DNA from: CAZPWQ01 sp964590495
Lineage (GTDB): Bacteria > Bacteroidota > Rhodothermia > Balneolales > Balneolaceae
Direction of reading: 5' to 3'
DNA length: 11,100 nt
Assembly (NCBI GenBank): GCA_964590495.1
Contig: CAZPWQ010000116.1
Span: 1-11,100, forward strand
The notes under the pieces are model-generated. The model made no database searches. It saw only the letters and a list, made by a program, of their open reading frames with translations, and was not told where the DNA came from. A program made the position numbers and the translations under genes. Shown here piece by piece: positions 1 to 6,909 of this stretch. How positions within the stretch are numbered: position 1 is the first letter of the stretch; each line of letters opens with the position of its first letter.

Positions 1-279
1 GACAGCAAAAAGTTATCTTTTGGATCCCGGCATTCTGATATCTCTGAAGTTACATTCACAAATTCTGCGACTTCATCTATCGTCTCCAAAAGGTCCTCTA
101 ACTCATCTGTTGAAATATATCTCCTGAGTTTAGGACTTAGCAACAACAACGAATTCCTCGAGAAGTTCCTGGCTGAAAAGAAGTTTACATTTCTGATTAA
201 ACAGTAATTTGTCGAGTTTCTCATATTTACTGCTAATTAGAAAACTGATCCATAGATTGGTATCGAGAATGAGACGCAT
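1..279 (-). pseudogene. PIN-domain toxin of a type II toxin-antitoxin pair, frameshifted and cut by the window edge
   Basis: The reading frame opens with ATG at 279, two bases after the antitoxin stop, and begins MRLILDTNLWISFLI. This is the typical first strand of a PIN nuclease, with the metal-binding Asp at residue 6. It resembles the family annotated as putative toxin-antitoxin toxin component, PIN family. The frame stops after 49 residues (TAA at 132-130). In the next frame, from about 134 down to 1, the family sequence resumes (PKLRRYISTDELEDLL, later SECRDPKDNFLL, which holds a second acidic cluster). A net loss of two bases or gain of one near 135-150, beside a GTT triplet run, explains the break. 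If the sequence is correct the RNase is inactive while its antitoxin stays intact. The far C-terminus lies outside the window. Confidence 0.75.
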
Positions 280-281
280 TC

Positions 282-494
282 TTACTTGTTGGTTCGTCTG
301 GAGCGGACGGCTTCCACTTCACTAGCTATCTCTTCAGGACTCAGTACAGTTTCAGATTTGGATCGGAGTCTTTTCAATACTTCAGAAAAATCACTCTTGG
401 TTGATTTATGAATAGCAATCAGATCTAAATCAGCCAGATCTTTCAGCAGTTTTCTGGCTTTGGGATTTAATATGTCTACTTTTATTGTTTCCAT
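282..494 (-). CDS. Small antitoxin partner of the PIN toxin
   Basis: This 70-residue protein starts METIKVDILNPKARKLLKDL and ends in a basic tail (EAVRSRRTNK). Its length, its charged helical character and its position two bases before a PIN-domain gene match the antitoxins that accompany PIN toxins in Bacteroidota-like genomes. An 'NPKA(K/R)KLL..LADL' start is usual for them. No ribbon-helix-helix or helix-turn-helix motif is obvious, so DNA binding and autoregulation are not shown. The expected role is to neutralise the downstream RNase by wrapping its active site. Since the toxin frame is broken here, the antitoxin may be a relic or may act against related toxins encoded elsewhere. The ATG at 494 has no clear Shine-Dalgarno sequence. 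Confidence 0.7.
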   Translation of the reverse strand: METIKVDILNPKARKLLKDLADLDLIAIHKSTKSDFSEVLKRLRSKSETVLSPEEIASEVEAVRSRRTNK

Positions 495-639
495 GCTATA
501 ATGTACAAAATTGGTCTTGATTCGGAAATTTTTAGGAAATTCCGGATGTGCTAATTAACGAATAAAATGAAATCAAGTGGTTATCAATATCAAAGAATGT
601 TAGGAGGCCTTAACACCAAATACAAAAGAGACAACATCT

Positions 640-816
640 ATGAAATACGTACGATTCAATAAAGCAGAAATTGAAAATCCGGCGAAAGGCTGGCGACGGG
701 CCGGATTGATAAGCCTTCCCCCTTTTAATGAAACGGCGGGTTGAACGGAGCGATTTGCCCTGGATTTCTTCATTTCAGAACTATATGTGGAATATCAGGA
801 TAAACCCGGGGGTTGA
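640..816 (+). pseudogene. Possible degraded 5' end of a small cupin gene
   Basis: A frame from ATG 640 reads MKYVRFNKAEIENPAKGWRR and stops at 742-744 (TGA). The same frame then continues to TGA 814-816 with SELYVEYQDKPGG. Many small single-domain cupins begin in this style: MKYI.F..AE..xPAKGW.R, then a VEYF.KPPG strand leading into the first metal-binding His motif. Here the two parts are about twenty residues too far apart, a stop codon lies between them, and the His motif and barrel are absent. The match is from memory of the family and is weak; chance resemblance is possible. Confidence 0.25.
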
Positions 817-834
817 TTTCTAAGCCTTTATGCG

Positions 835-899
835 ATAAATCCTTTAGCAGTTTGGGCAGCTTGACGTTTTTTCTATTTACCAAGGTTCGCAGGATTTAT
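835..899. repeat. Inverted repeat, 9-bp perfect arms
   Basis: ATAAATCCT (835-843) and AGGATTTAT (891-899) are perfect reverse complements. A shorter inner pair, TTGG/CCAA, lies between them. The result is an imperfect stem of about 65 bases ahead of the cyclase gene. There is no terminal AAC/GTT pair, so it does not qualify as attC, and no T tract makes it an obvious terminator. Function is unknown. Confidence 0.35.
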
Positions 900-1004
900 T
901 TAAGGAGAGGTAACTCACCTGCAATTCCATGAGCGTTCACCCTTCATTTGTAAAATTATTGGTATATAAATACATTAACGCAACTGCCAACTTACAGGTT
1001 GCCT

Positions 1005-1805
1005 ATGTCCTCATCCCAAATTGATATTGAGAAGTATTGGTATGACACGCTCACATCAGAAGATTCTTCATTAAAAAAAGGAAGAAAATTTCGAAGATTC
1101 ATCCCCTCCGAGCCTCGCTGTAAACTTTGTCATGCGCCTTTTCACGGAGTGGGTGGTTTATTAATGAAATTAACGGGGCGTGGACGTCAGCGGCTTAACC
1201 CCCATTTATGTGATTACTGCATATCCGTAGCCCAAAAAAATAAACTTGGTACCGAAGTCGAAATGGCGCTCCTTTTTGCGGATGTCCGGGATTCAACTTC
1301 TTTAGGCGAAACGATGACACCCACTGAGTTCCGTACCCTGCTAAACCGCTTTTACCGTGATGCAACGCAAATTCTTTCCGATACCGGGGCGGTAATTGAT
1401 AAATTTGTAGGGGATGAAGTTATCGGTTTATACTTTCCTGCATTTACTGATCAAAATCACATACAATGTGCTGTAAAAGCAGCTAAAGCGCTTCTTACTG
1501 CAACAGGATATGGCAAAAGTTCCACTCCATGGCTGCCTATCGGTGTTGGTATTCATTATGGCAAAGCTTATTACGGGGTAGTCGGATATGACGATGTTGA
1601 GGATATCACCGCATTAGGTGATGCTGTAAATCTCACGGCCAGGCTGGCTTCTCATGCCAGATCCGGAGAAATACTTATCACTGAGTCAACAGCAAAACAG
1701 ATGTCGATGGATACTTCCGGTTTGGCGTCTCAAACTATTACGGTGAAAGGAAGGAAAGACCCCGTACAGATCCGGATTTTGACGAGAACAGCCGGCAAAC
1801 AATGA
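1005..1805 (+). CDS. Soluble class III adenylate (nucleotidyl) cyclase with N-terminal double CxxC
   Basis: The 266-residue protein has a class III cyclase homology domain at about 84-235. Both metal-binding aspartates are present (FADVRD, D93; KFVGDE, D137), as are the transition-state Asn and Arg (VNLTAR, N209, R213). The purine-selecting pair reads Lys133 and Thr202; Lys-Thr is typical of class IIIb adenylate cyclases, so ATP to cAMP is the likely reaction. Ahead of it, residues 39-72 carry Cys39-x2-Cys42 and Cys69-x2-Cys72 around a 'FHGVGG..MKL.G' segment, probably a small zinc-binding or redox module known from stand-alone cyclases of this kind. No transmembrane helix, HAMP or receiver domain is seen, so it should be cytosolic. 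TTG 999 is in frame two codons earlier, but ATG 1005 with AGG at 996-998 is the better start. No co-transcribed neighbour indicates its target. Confidence 0.85.
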   Translation: MSSSQIDIEKYWYDTLTSEDSSLKKGRKFRRFIPSEPRCKLCHAPFHGVGGLLMKLTGRGRQRLNPHLCDYCISVAQKNKLGTEVEMALLFADVRDSTSLGETMTPTEFRTLLNRFYRDATQILSDTGAVIDKFVGDEVIGLYFPAFTDQNHIQCAVKAAKALLTATGYGKSSTPWLPIGVGIHYGKAYYGVVGYDDVEDITALGDAVNLTARLASHARSGEILITESTAKQMSMDTSGLASQTITVKGRKDPVQIRILTRTAGKQ

Positions 1806-2086
1806 AGTTCTGTCATTTTAATCCGGTAAGCCGATATCCCTTCCGTATGAATAATATTCAATCGACCACCTTTAAATGTGCAGGAGAATTTATCGACTTC
1901 TTATCCCTATTGTAAACCTATAGCTGGCTACGGGGTTCGATGATCGAAATATGGATTACCATATCTTTACAGCTTTATCCAAAAGGGCCAAAGAATCTGC
2001 TTACTCCTGGTCATCAATTTTATTAGGCCGGCATGAAACCAAACTTACAATTCAGCAATCATTGTACAAATTTTCAGACTCTCTTA
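1806..2086. other. Convergent intergenic region with two short palindromes
   Basis: This lies between the cyclase (plus) and the phosphotransferase (minus), which converge. I see no gene. Two 13-bp perfect palindromes are present, TGAATAATATTCA at 1848-1860 and TTCGATGATCGAA at 1936-1948, either of which could be chance. No terminator with a clear GC stem and T tract was found. Confidence 0.35.
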
Positions 2087-3145
2087 TCAACGGGATGTTG
2101 ACCAAGCCTCTAACCGATTGATCCACCATTCCCATTCTTCGTTTGCCCCGGCTCTTCCGTTTTTTACGCCTCGTGCTTTTGACCATAACAGCATAAAAGC
2201 TCCGGTCACGATACCGGCTTGTTCCAGTTGCTGCCATAACTCCTCGTCAAGAGTAAACCCTAAATGAGTTTCCAGCATGGAGCGATATTTGAGCAGAACG
2301 GCTTCTTTAGAATCTGCCAGTCTCGATGCATTTACGGCCAGGAACCAACCGATATCGAATGTGCACGGTGCGTGGCCTGCAAATGCCCAGTCTAACAAGC
2401 ATAACCTGCCATCTCTCCCTTTTGCAAAATTGGCAATTTTGGCATCTCCATGTACCAGGGTGCGGGGCAGGTCTTTCCATGGGCGGATTATGTCGCCGGC
2501 AGGTAACAGGAAAAGCTCTTGAAGGTGGTCCGGCAGAAGTGTCATCGCCATTTCCCAACTTTCTTTAACCATCTGAGGCAAACTTTTTGCCCAATTACCG
2601 GTATAGTTCAGATGATCCTGTGGCCCCATGATATAGATGAAATCCTCCATTTGATGCAGCCACGACAGGGATTCCATGATAGGTGATTCCCAATACCTGG
2701 CATGTAATTCAGCCAGTTTATCGAGTATAAGATCCTGGTCCCGTTGGTCAAGTTCTATTCTTTCATTCGGGAACAATCCGCCAGACACATCTTCCATTAA
2801 TAATCCAATTTGTGAAGGGATAGTGCCGATCTTATGGTAAGGCAGAGAAAAAATCTCAAATATAGATTCAAGCTCCGGGACATTGAGAATGGCTGCCTCC
2901 CGCCCCAGGGTATCCCCGGTACGGAATGAAAACCAGTCCTCGTTTAGATTTACTTCCTTGAGTATCAGGATGGTTTCCCGGCCTTCAGAGTGCAACAATT
3001 TTATCCTGGAAAATTCAGCACCTGAAAAACCATCCGTATCAATCGGTTCAATACTCAACTCTGTAAAAGATCCAAATTGTAATTGAAGCTCTTTGGCATC
3101 TTTTAGCAACTCTACTGATTCTGTATGATGTGGTTGTATTGACAT
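2087..3145 (-). CDS. APH/choline-kinase-fold phosphotransferase family protein
   Basis: The 352-residue protein has the aminoglycoside-phosphotransferase fold signatures in order. There is a P-loop-region lysine in ILKEV (K63), an acidic residue in GREAAIL (E83) that could pair with it, and a hinge-like LLMEDV (115-120). The Brenner-type catalytic motif is HGDAKIAN (H232, D234, N239), followed by the metal-binding LDW (D252). It should transfer phosphate from ATP to a small hydroxyl-containing molecule in the cytosol. The sequence does not show which: the closest general group is the broad 'phosphotransferase family' (PF01636/EcKinase-like) rather than a named resistance enzyme. It lies downstream of the rhodanese remnant on the same strand, and no Shine-Dalgarno sequence precedes ATG 3145. 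An antibiotic-resistance role is possible but not supported. Confidence 0.8.
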   Translation of the reverse strand: MSIQPHHTESVELLKDAKELQLQFGSFTELSIEPIDTDGFSGAEFSRIKLLHSEGRETILILKEVNLNEDWFSFRTGDTLGREAAILNVPELESIFEIFSLPYHKIGTIPSQIGLLMEDVSGGLFPNERIELDQRDQDLILDKLAELHARYWESPIMESLSWLHQMEDFIYIMGPQDHLNYTGNWAKSLPQMVKESWEMAMTLLPDHLQELFLLPAGDIIRPWKDLPRTLVHGDAKIANFAKGRDGRLCLLDWAFAGHAPCTFDIGWFLAVNASRLADSKEAVLLKYRSMLETHLGFTLDEELWQQLEQAGIVTGAFMLLWSKARGVKNGRAGANEEWEWWINRLEAWSTSR

Positions 3146-3215
3146 AGTTTGATTTGTGTGTAATTAAAAATATCAGGTATAACTTATAATTCAATCGGAT
3201 TGGCAGATTTATCTG

Positions 3216-3472
3216 CTAACAAATTTCTATCAAATCCCCTGCTTCGGTCATCAGTCTTGAAAACTCATCTGCACCCGGCAAATACTTGCTTAACTCCCCG
3301 TTTTCTTCAGATTTGAGATAGGAGTGCCCGGGCCGCATGATAGCGTTTGGAATATGGGCTTTGATGTATGCATTTTCATCCCATTGACAATCTACAATAA
3401 CGATATTGTCATCTTGTAAATGATTCGAAAGCCACTGAGTATCTACCAGGAATTTATTATTATTTTTTTCAT
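3216..3472 (-). pseudogene. Decayed rhodanese-like sulfurtransferase (N-terminal part only)
   Basis: The frame encodes KFLVDTQWLSNHLQDDNI followed by a VIVDCQW strand, AYIKAHIPNAI and RPGHSYLK. This is the N-terminal half-domain of a thiosulfate/3-mercaptopyruvate sulfurtransferase, a family of about 270-290 residues. It stops after EAGDLIEIC, so the rest of the first domain and the whole catalytic second domain with its active-site Cys loop are missing. The likely ancestral start, ATG 3472, is followed by seven A residues, and one more A would put MKKNNNKFLVDTQW in frame. As given, ATG 3472 is out of frame. The open frame reaches back only to a GTG at 3581 through a hairpin and the end of the upstream gene, which is unlikely to be translated. 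Both ends are therefore damaged. Confidence 0.7.
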
Positions 3473-3511
3473 AATGCTCTGAATTGAGGGTTTTGATGAA
3501 TGTTTTAAGTA

Positions 3512-3552
3512 AAACATTGAGTCGCATCAGATTTGCCCGCGACTCAATGTTT
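3512..3552 (-). terminator. Strong hairpin, 14-bp perfect stem, probable terminator
   Basis: AAACATTGAGTCGC (3512-3525) and GCGACTCAATGTTT (3539-3552) are perfect reverse complements around a 13-base loop. On the minus strand it begins 18 bases after the stop of the carboxymuconolactone decarboxylase gene, and its 3' arm ends in TTTTACTT. That fits a factor-independent terminator for that gene. The plus-strand side is also T-rich (TTTGTTTT), so it could work in both directions. Confidence 0.65.
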
Positions 3553-3570
3553 GTTTTGGCAATGGCTTGC

Positions 3571-3954
3571 CTATTTCTCACTCAGGTAAGCCCCGACCTC
3601 TGACAGTTCTTTTAAGAAAAGGTCTCTGTCATACAGGGTTCCGTTAAAATACTTGCTCCAACCTGCGGCAAACTTTGCCAGCAGAGTGGCTTCCTGTATT
3701 TCTTCCTCATTTGCTCCATGCAGACCTGCAACTCCCTGGTGGAAATTGCTGCAGTACCAGCACTGCATGGCCGCGGCAACGGCTACGCCAATCAGCTCTT
3801 TGTATTTAGGTGGTATGGCTGTCTCATCATTTAACACATATCGCTTAAAAAGCTCCCATTCGCCCGGCACTGCTTCTTTTGGCATTTCCTGGAAAAAGGT
3901 AGGCACCTGGCCTAATGCTTCTTTGATCTCGTTATTTATTTGTTCATGTGACAT
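3571..3954 (-). CDS. Carboxymuconolactone decarboxylase family (AhpD-like) protein
   Basis: This 127-residue all-helical protein has the AhpD-core signature: Glu53 in YKELIGVAVAAAMQCWYC, Cys65-x2-Cys68, and His72 in SNFHQ. In AhpD-type members these residues form a thiol-disulfide and proton-relay site that supports peroxidase activity or handles reactive organic compounds. The N-terminal lead (VPTFFQEMP) is common to the subgroup. It is a single domain of normal size and lacks a signal peptide, so it should be cytosolic. It is transcribed divergently from a LysR-type regulator across a 151-bp gap, the usual arrangement for a regulator and its target. The strong hairpin just past its stop probably ends the transcript. 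The exact substrate is not shown. Confidence 0.85.
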   Translation of the reverse strand: MSHEQINNEIKEALGQVPTFFQEMPKEAVPGEWELFKRYVLNDETAIPPKYKELIGVAVAAAMQCWYCSNFHQGVAGLHGANEEEIQEATLLAKFAAGWSKYFNGTLYDRDLFLKELSEVGAYLSEK

Positions 3955-4087
3955 AGTAGTGCATTTTAAAGGTTATTGATTAATTGGTCATCCGCATTTT
4001 CCGATCATCCGTAATAAAATTGCTTTTGACCTGACCCAATGTAGAATTGTGGTGTTATAAATTGAAATTGTATATTCTTCAGTAATG

Positions 4088-4103
4088 TATAAATAAATTT
4101 ATA
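4088..4103. promoter_or_regulatory. 16-bp AT-rich palindrome before the LysR start, candidate operator
   Basis: TATAAATAAATTTATA is a perfect palindrome ending two bases before ATG 4106, in the divergent gap (3955-4105) between the LysR gene and the decarboxylase gene. A weaker ATA-N11-TAT dyad, the general form of a LysR box, lies a little upstream. All-AT content lowers confidence that it is an operator. Confidence 0.35.
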
Positions 4104-4105
4104 TC

Positions 4106-4990
4106 ATGATCAATTTAGAATGGATACGAACTTTTAGAATGGTGTACATAAAAGGCTCTTTAACCAAAGCGGCCGAAGAATTGTCCATCACCCAGCCGGC
4201 GGTGAGTCAACACATAGCTGCACTTGAAGCTTATACCGGTAACAAATTATTCATCAGAAAATCCAAAGGGGTAGAACCCTCAGATTATGCCCGCACCTTC
4301 AATAATATGATTGCCAGGTCTCTGGATGATTTGCTGGAAGTGGAGGACTCACTTCTTAACAATGCCTTAAAACAAACTCCCTTTTTGAACTTGGGTATTT
4401 CAATGCATCTATATCCTTCAATATTGCAAGATAAAATCCATGCATTGGATCCTATCGTTCATCTCGTTTTTGATTCAACCGATAAGCTGATCAAAGATGC
4501 AGAAGAAGGAAATTTGCATTACGCCATTGTTCCCGGGGGTGTCAACCATTTTGATATAGATTGTCATGTGTTATTAAAGCAGCGCATTATTCTTGTACAT
4601 ACCCCGGATATCGATTTGACAAAATTTGAGAAGCTTTTTAAGAAAGACAGGAGACAGGCTGAAAAATGGCTGTCAAAACAGCAATGGTATTCACACCGAT
4701 CAATTACGCCCTTCATCAAGCAGTTTTGGATAGATGTATTTGATAAGAAGCGCCCGGAAATTGTACCCTACCGTGTCATTCCAGATGAAATGGAAGTGCT
4801 TGCCCAGCTGGCGAAGGGATCTGGCTTGGCCCTCTGTTTTGATAATAACGCAAAATCGTTTATCAAAGATGGAACGCTAATATCATCGACGGTTACTTCG
4901 TCCATTACCAGGGATGTCGTATTATTAGCAAACCGCAAAAAGACGACGAAGGATTTCACAAAAAACTTTATATCTCTGTTAACGGCATAG
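4106..4990 (+). CDS. LysR-type transcriptional regulator
   Basis: The 294-residue protein starts MINLEWIRTFRMVYIKGSLT and has the N-terminal winged helix-turn-helix of the LysR family. The helices span roughly residues 18-40, with AAEELSITQPAVSQHIAALE the classic recognition stretch. A linker helix (about 60-88) and a periplasmic-binding-like effector domain (about 92-290) follow. The effector domain is divergent, with an unusual Lys-rich segment near 172-190, so its ligand cannot be guessed. Length is normal. It probably controls the divergent AhpD-like gene and itself through the shared 151-bp gap. ATG 4106 has no clear Shine-Dalgarno sequence but gives the standard family N-terminus. Confidence 0.88.
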   Translation: MINLEWIRTFRMVYIKGSLTKAAEELSITQPAVSQHIAALEAYTGNKLFIRKSKGVEPSDYARTFNNMIARSLDDLLEVEDSLLNNALKQTPFLNLGISMHLYPSILQDKIHALDPIVHLVFDSTDKLIKDAEEGNLHYAIVPGGVNHFDIDCHVLLKQRIILVHTPDIDLTKFEKLFKKDRRQAEKWLSKQQWYSHRSITPFIKQFWIDVFDKKRPEIVPYRVIPDEMEVLAQLAKGSGLALCFDNNAKSFIKDGTLISSTVTSSITRDVVLLANRKKTTKDFTKNFISLLTA

Positions 4991-5074
4991 GGAATGATTT
5001 TTTAAACCAGAAATAAAACCTATGGTATTCCCGTTCAGAGGTCAGCTTATAATAGGCTATTCAAATAAGGGATC

Positions 5075-6298
5075 TCAAACAGGAAGCAGATCGGAAATAG
5101 CCTTTACTGCTCGTTTTGCACCTCCGGCTTCTTGAAAGGCCTGAGCTATAGTTGCAGCTCCCTGCGAACAATTCATAGCTCCATGAACAGCTTCTTTAAG
5201 CCGTTCTGCATTTAATCTGTTTTTTGGAAGCATGGTGCCACACCCGCTGACCTCCACTCTGCGGGCAGTCTCACTTTGATCCCGCCCCCAGGGAACTACA
5301 CAAACAGGAACCCCGGCAGCCAAAGCGCGCTGTGTGGTTCCCATACCTCCATGTGTCACGACGAGGTCCATTTCGGGAATTACCTGAGCATGAGGAAGGA
5401 ATTTGGTGATATGAACATTCTTCCGGGATGTTTTAAATTGAGCAGGATCTAAGGCGGAGGTAGTTACAATTATGCTTCCCTGCTGATCCGATAATGCACT
5501 CAGTGCAGTTTCTATGATGGTCCCGTCATCCTGCATTTCTGTAGATACGCTAACCAGTATTTTTGGGGACGGCAAATCTTTAATCCATTCCTGTGTTTCA
5601 CCGGGAGGTGCCCAAAGTCCCGGTCCAATTGGAAGAATATTTTCCGGCCATTTCTTTCGTGGATAATCGAAAGGTTCTGCAGTTCGGTATAGTACAAGGT
5701 CAGGTTTAGAAAAAATCTCTTCATGCTTTTCCAGAGAAGAGATATCTAATTGTGAGCGTAATTTATTCAATTCAACAATCATACCTTTTACCGCCTTTTG
5801 AACCAAACCATCTACTATGCGATCCCGAAGACGGTACATAAAGTTTCTCGGTGGTGGAAATCCGGGCCCAAAAGCAGGGGTGTCGTTTGAAGAGATTGGA
5901 AGGCAATACGGCAAAAACATAATCCAGGGTTGGCCCCGAGATTCAGCAAAAGCCCCGGCTCCCCATGTATTAACATCAACAATGAGCAAATCAGGCTTAA
6001 ATTTATTGACGCTATTCCTGAGATCTGCAATTTCATGGGGAGCTCTTGATAACCAGCTTCTGAATGCAGACCTGAATTGTGAAATAGGGTTATTCTCTTT
6101 GAAATCCTGTAGCTCCAAAGATTCAATATCCTGAGAAATGGAGACGTGTTGAATGTTTTCTTTTTCAACATGTTCCTTTTCACTGCCCAGTGTTTGAACG
6201 ATTACTTCATATCCGCCATTTCTGAGTTCAATAGCAACATCCATCATTGGATAAAGATGTCCACGGGCAGGTGAAGTGTAGATTAGCACAGTTTTCAT
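5075..6298 (-). CDS. Family-1 (UGT/MGT-like) glycosyltransferase
   Basis: The 407-residue GT-B protein begins MKTVLIYTSPARGHLYPMMD, with the catalytic-type His14 of the RGH motif, and has an acidic partner at D109 (LIVDVN). The C-terminal nucleotide-sugar domain carries the family signature near 315-341: THGGMGTTQRALAAGVP, then PWGRDQ with the Asp-Gln (340-341) that contacts the sugar. The length matches macrolide-type glycosyltransferases. It should transfer a sugar from a UDP- or similar donor onto a small lipophilic acceptor. In related enzymes this means inactivating macrolides, phenolics or other xenobiotics, or decorating a secondary metabolite. Its ATG overlaps the TetR stop (ATGA, 6298-6295), indicating translational coupling. 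With TetR control, a detoxification role is likely, but the acceptor is unknown. Confidence 0.88.
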   Translation of the reverse strand: MKTVLIYTSPARGHLYPMMDVAIELRNGGYEVIVQTLGSEKEHVEKENIQHVSISQDIESLELQDFKENNPISQFRSAFRSWLSRAPHEIADLRNSVNKFKPDLLIVDVNTWGAGAFAESRGQPWIMFLPYCLPISSNDTPAFGPGFPPPRNFMYRLRDRIVDGLVQKAVKGMIVELNKLRSQLDISSLEKHEEIFSKPDLVLYRTAEPFDYPRKKWPENILPIGPGLWAPPGETQEWIKDLPSPKILVSVSTEMQDDGTIIETALSALSDQQGSIIVTTSALDPAQFKTSRKNVHITKFLPHAQVIPEMDLVVTHGGMGTTQRALAAGVPVCVVPWGRDQSETARRVEVSGCGTMLPKNRLNAERLKEAVHGAMNCSQGAATIAQAFQEAGGAKRAVKAISDLLPV

Positions 6299-6870
6299 GT
6301 GACCTCCAGGATTTTTTTTACCATATTCAGGATAATTTTTTTTGTGTTGTCGCGGGATCTGCCAAGATCAAGCCGTAAAAGTTTCCAGGTATAGACATCA
6401 GTAACAGCCACAATTCCGTCAATAACTTCTGAACTTTTTCCCGATATATGAGTACCAAAGCATCGTTCTACCCATTTTCGATGATAGGCTCTGCCTTCAT
6501 TTGTAAAATTGGAGGCAAAGGAATCACCTTTATGTTCCTGAGCAAGTATATTCAGTACCAGTTTTCCTTCCTTTTCATAATGCTCCATCAGCGATTCAAT
6601 GATAACCGGAATATTCCCGGGCTCGATAGAACCTCTTTGTTTCTCAATCCGGGAAGAGATTCTATCAGCCAGTGCATGGAGACATCCATCTCTTGATTTC
6701 ATATGCCGAAGCACTGTTTGTACGGTAACACCAGCTTCTTGAGCTATGTTATTAAGACTGATTTCTTCCAATGACTTTTCTGTAAGAAGACACTCTGTAG
6801 CCGTGATAATATTCTGTGAAGTTTGTTCGGCTTTCTGAGATCGCCTGGACATGTCGTATGTTCGGGTCAT
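6295..6870 (-). CDS. TetR-family repressor, first gene of a TetR-glycosyltransferase operon
   Basis: From ATG 6870 the protein has 191 residues. The TetR helix-turn-helix lies at about 37-64 (EISLNNIAQEAGVTVQTVLR), and a helical ligand-binding domain follows. The open frame extends upstream to 6936, but that part (INVNSININIAP) is simply the translation of a 33-bp palindrome and is not TetR-like, so ATG 6870, or ATG 6852 (MSRRSQKAEQ), is preferred. The gene runs into the glycosyltransferase with a 4-base overlap. By analogy with TetR family members it should bind the palindrome as a dimer, repress its own operon, and be released by a small molecule, possibly the glycosyltransferase acceptor. 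Confidence 0.85.
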   Translation of the reverse strand: MTRTYDMSRRSQKAEQTSQNIITATECLLTEKSLEEISLNNIAQEAGVTVQTVLRHMKSRDGCLHALADRISSRIEKQRGSIEPGNIPVIIESLMEHYEKEGKLVLNILAQEHKGDSFASNFTNEGRAYHRKWVERCFGTHISGKSSEVIDGIVAVTDVYTWKLLRLDLGRSRDNTKKIILNMVKKILEVT

Positions 6871-6876
6871 CGGAGC

Positions 6877-6909
6877 TATATTAATGTTAATTGAATTAAC
6901 ATTAATATA
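6877..6909. promoter_or_regulatory. Perfect 33-bp palindrome, probable TetR operator
   Basis: TATATTAATGTTAATT (6877-6892), a single central G, then AATTAACATTAATATA (6894-6909) are exact reverse complements. The site lies six bases upstream of ATG 6870. On the minus strand a TTGCAT and a TATATT spaced by 18 bases give a weak promoter match whose -10 would fall inside the palindrome, so a bound repressor would block initiation. The perfection over 32 paired positions makes chance very unlikely. Confidence 0.8.

Larger units (their letters stand above)
495..998. other. 504-bp intergenic region with gene remnants
   Basis: No intact gene is supported here. It holds the upstream region of the antitoxin (minus strand, just above 494), a possible cupin remnant at 640-816, and a 9-bp inverted repeat at 835-843/891-899. 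A good Shine-Dalgarno-like AAGGAG near 902-907 is followed only by a 31-codon frame from ATG 930, which I do not consider a gene. No tRNA or clear promoter was recognised. Confidence 0.5.

Noticed and set aside
908..1003. AGGTAAC ... GTTGCCT pair just before the cyclase start, as an attC
   Set aside because: Only a weak 6/7 end match; the L-like segments (CTGCAATT, AACTTACAG) pair poorly and the spacers are lopsided. The cyclase gene also has no attC at its 3' end.
930..1022. 31-codon frame from ATG 930 after an AAGGAG sequence
   Set aside because: Too short, overlaps the cyclase start out of frame, and shows no recognisable features.
3473..3581. N-terminal extension of the rhodanese frame to GTG 3581
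   Set aside because: It would translate through the 14-bp hairpin and overlap the end of the decarboxylase gene; the peptide has no family similarity.
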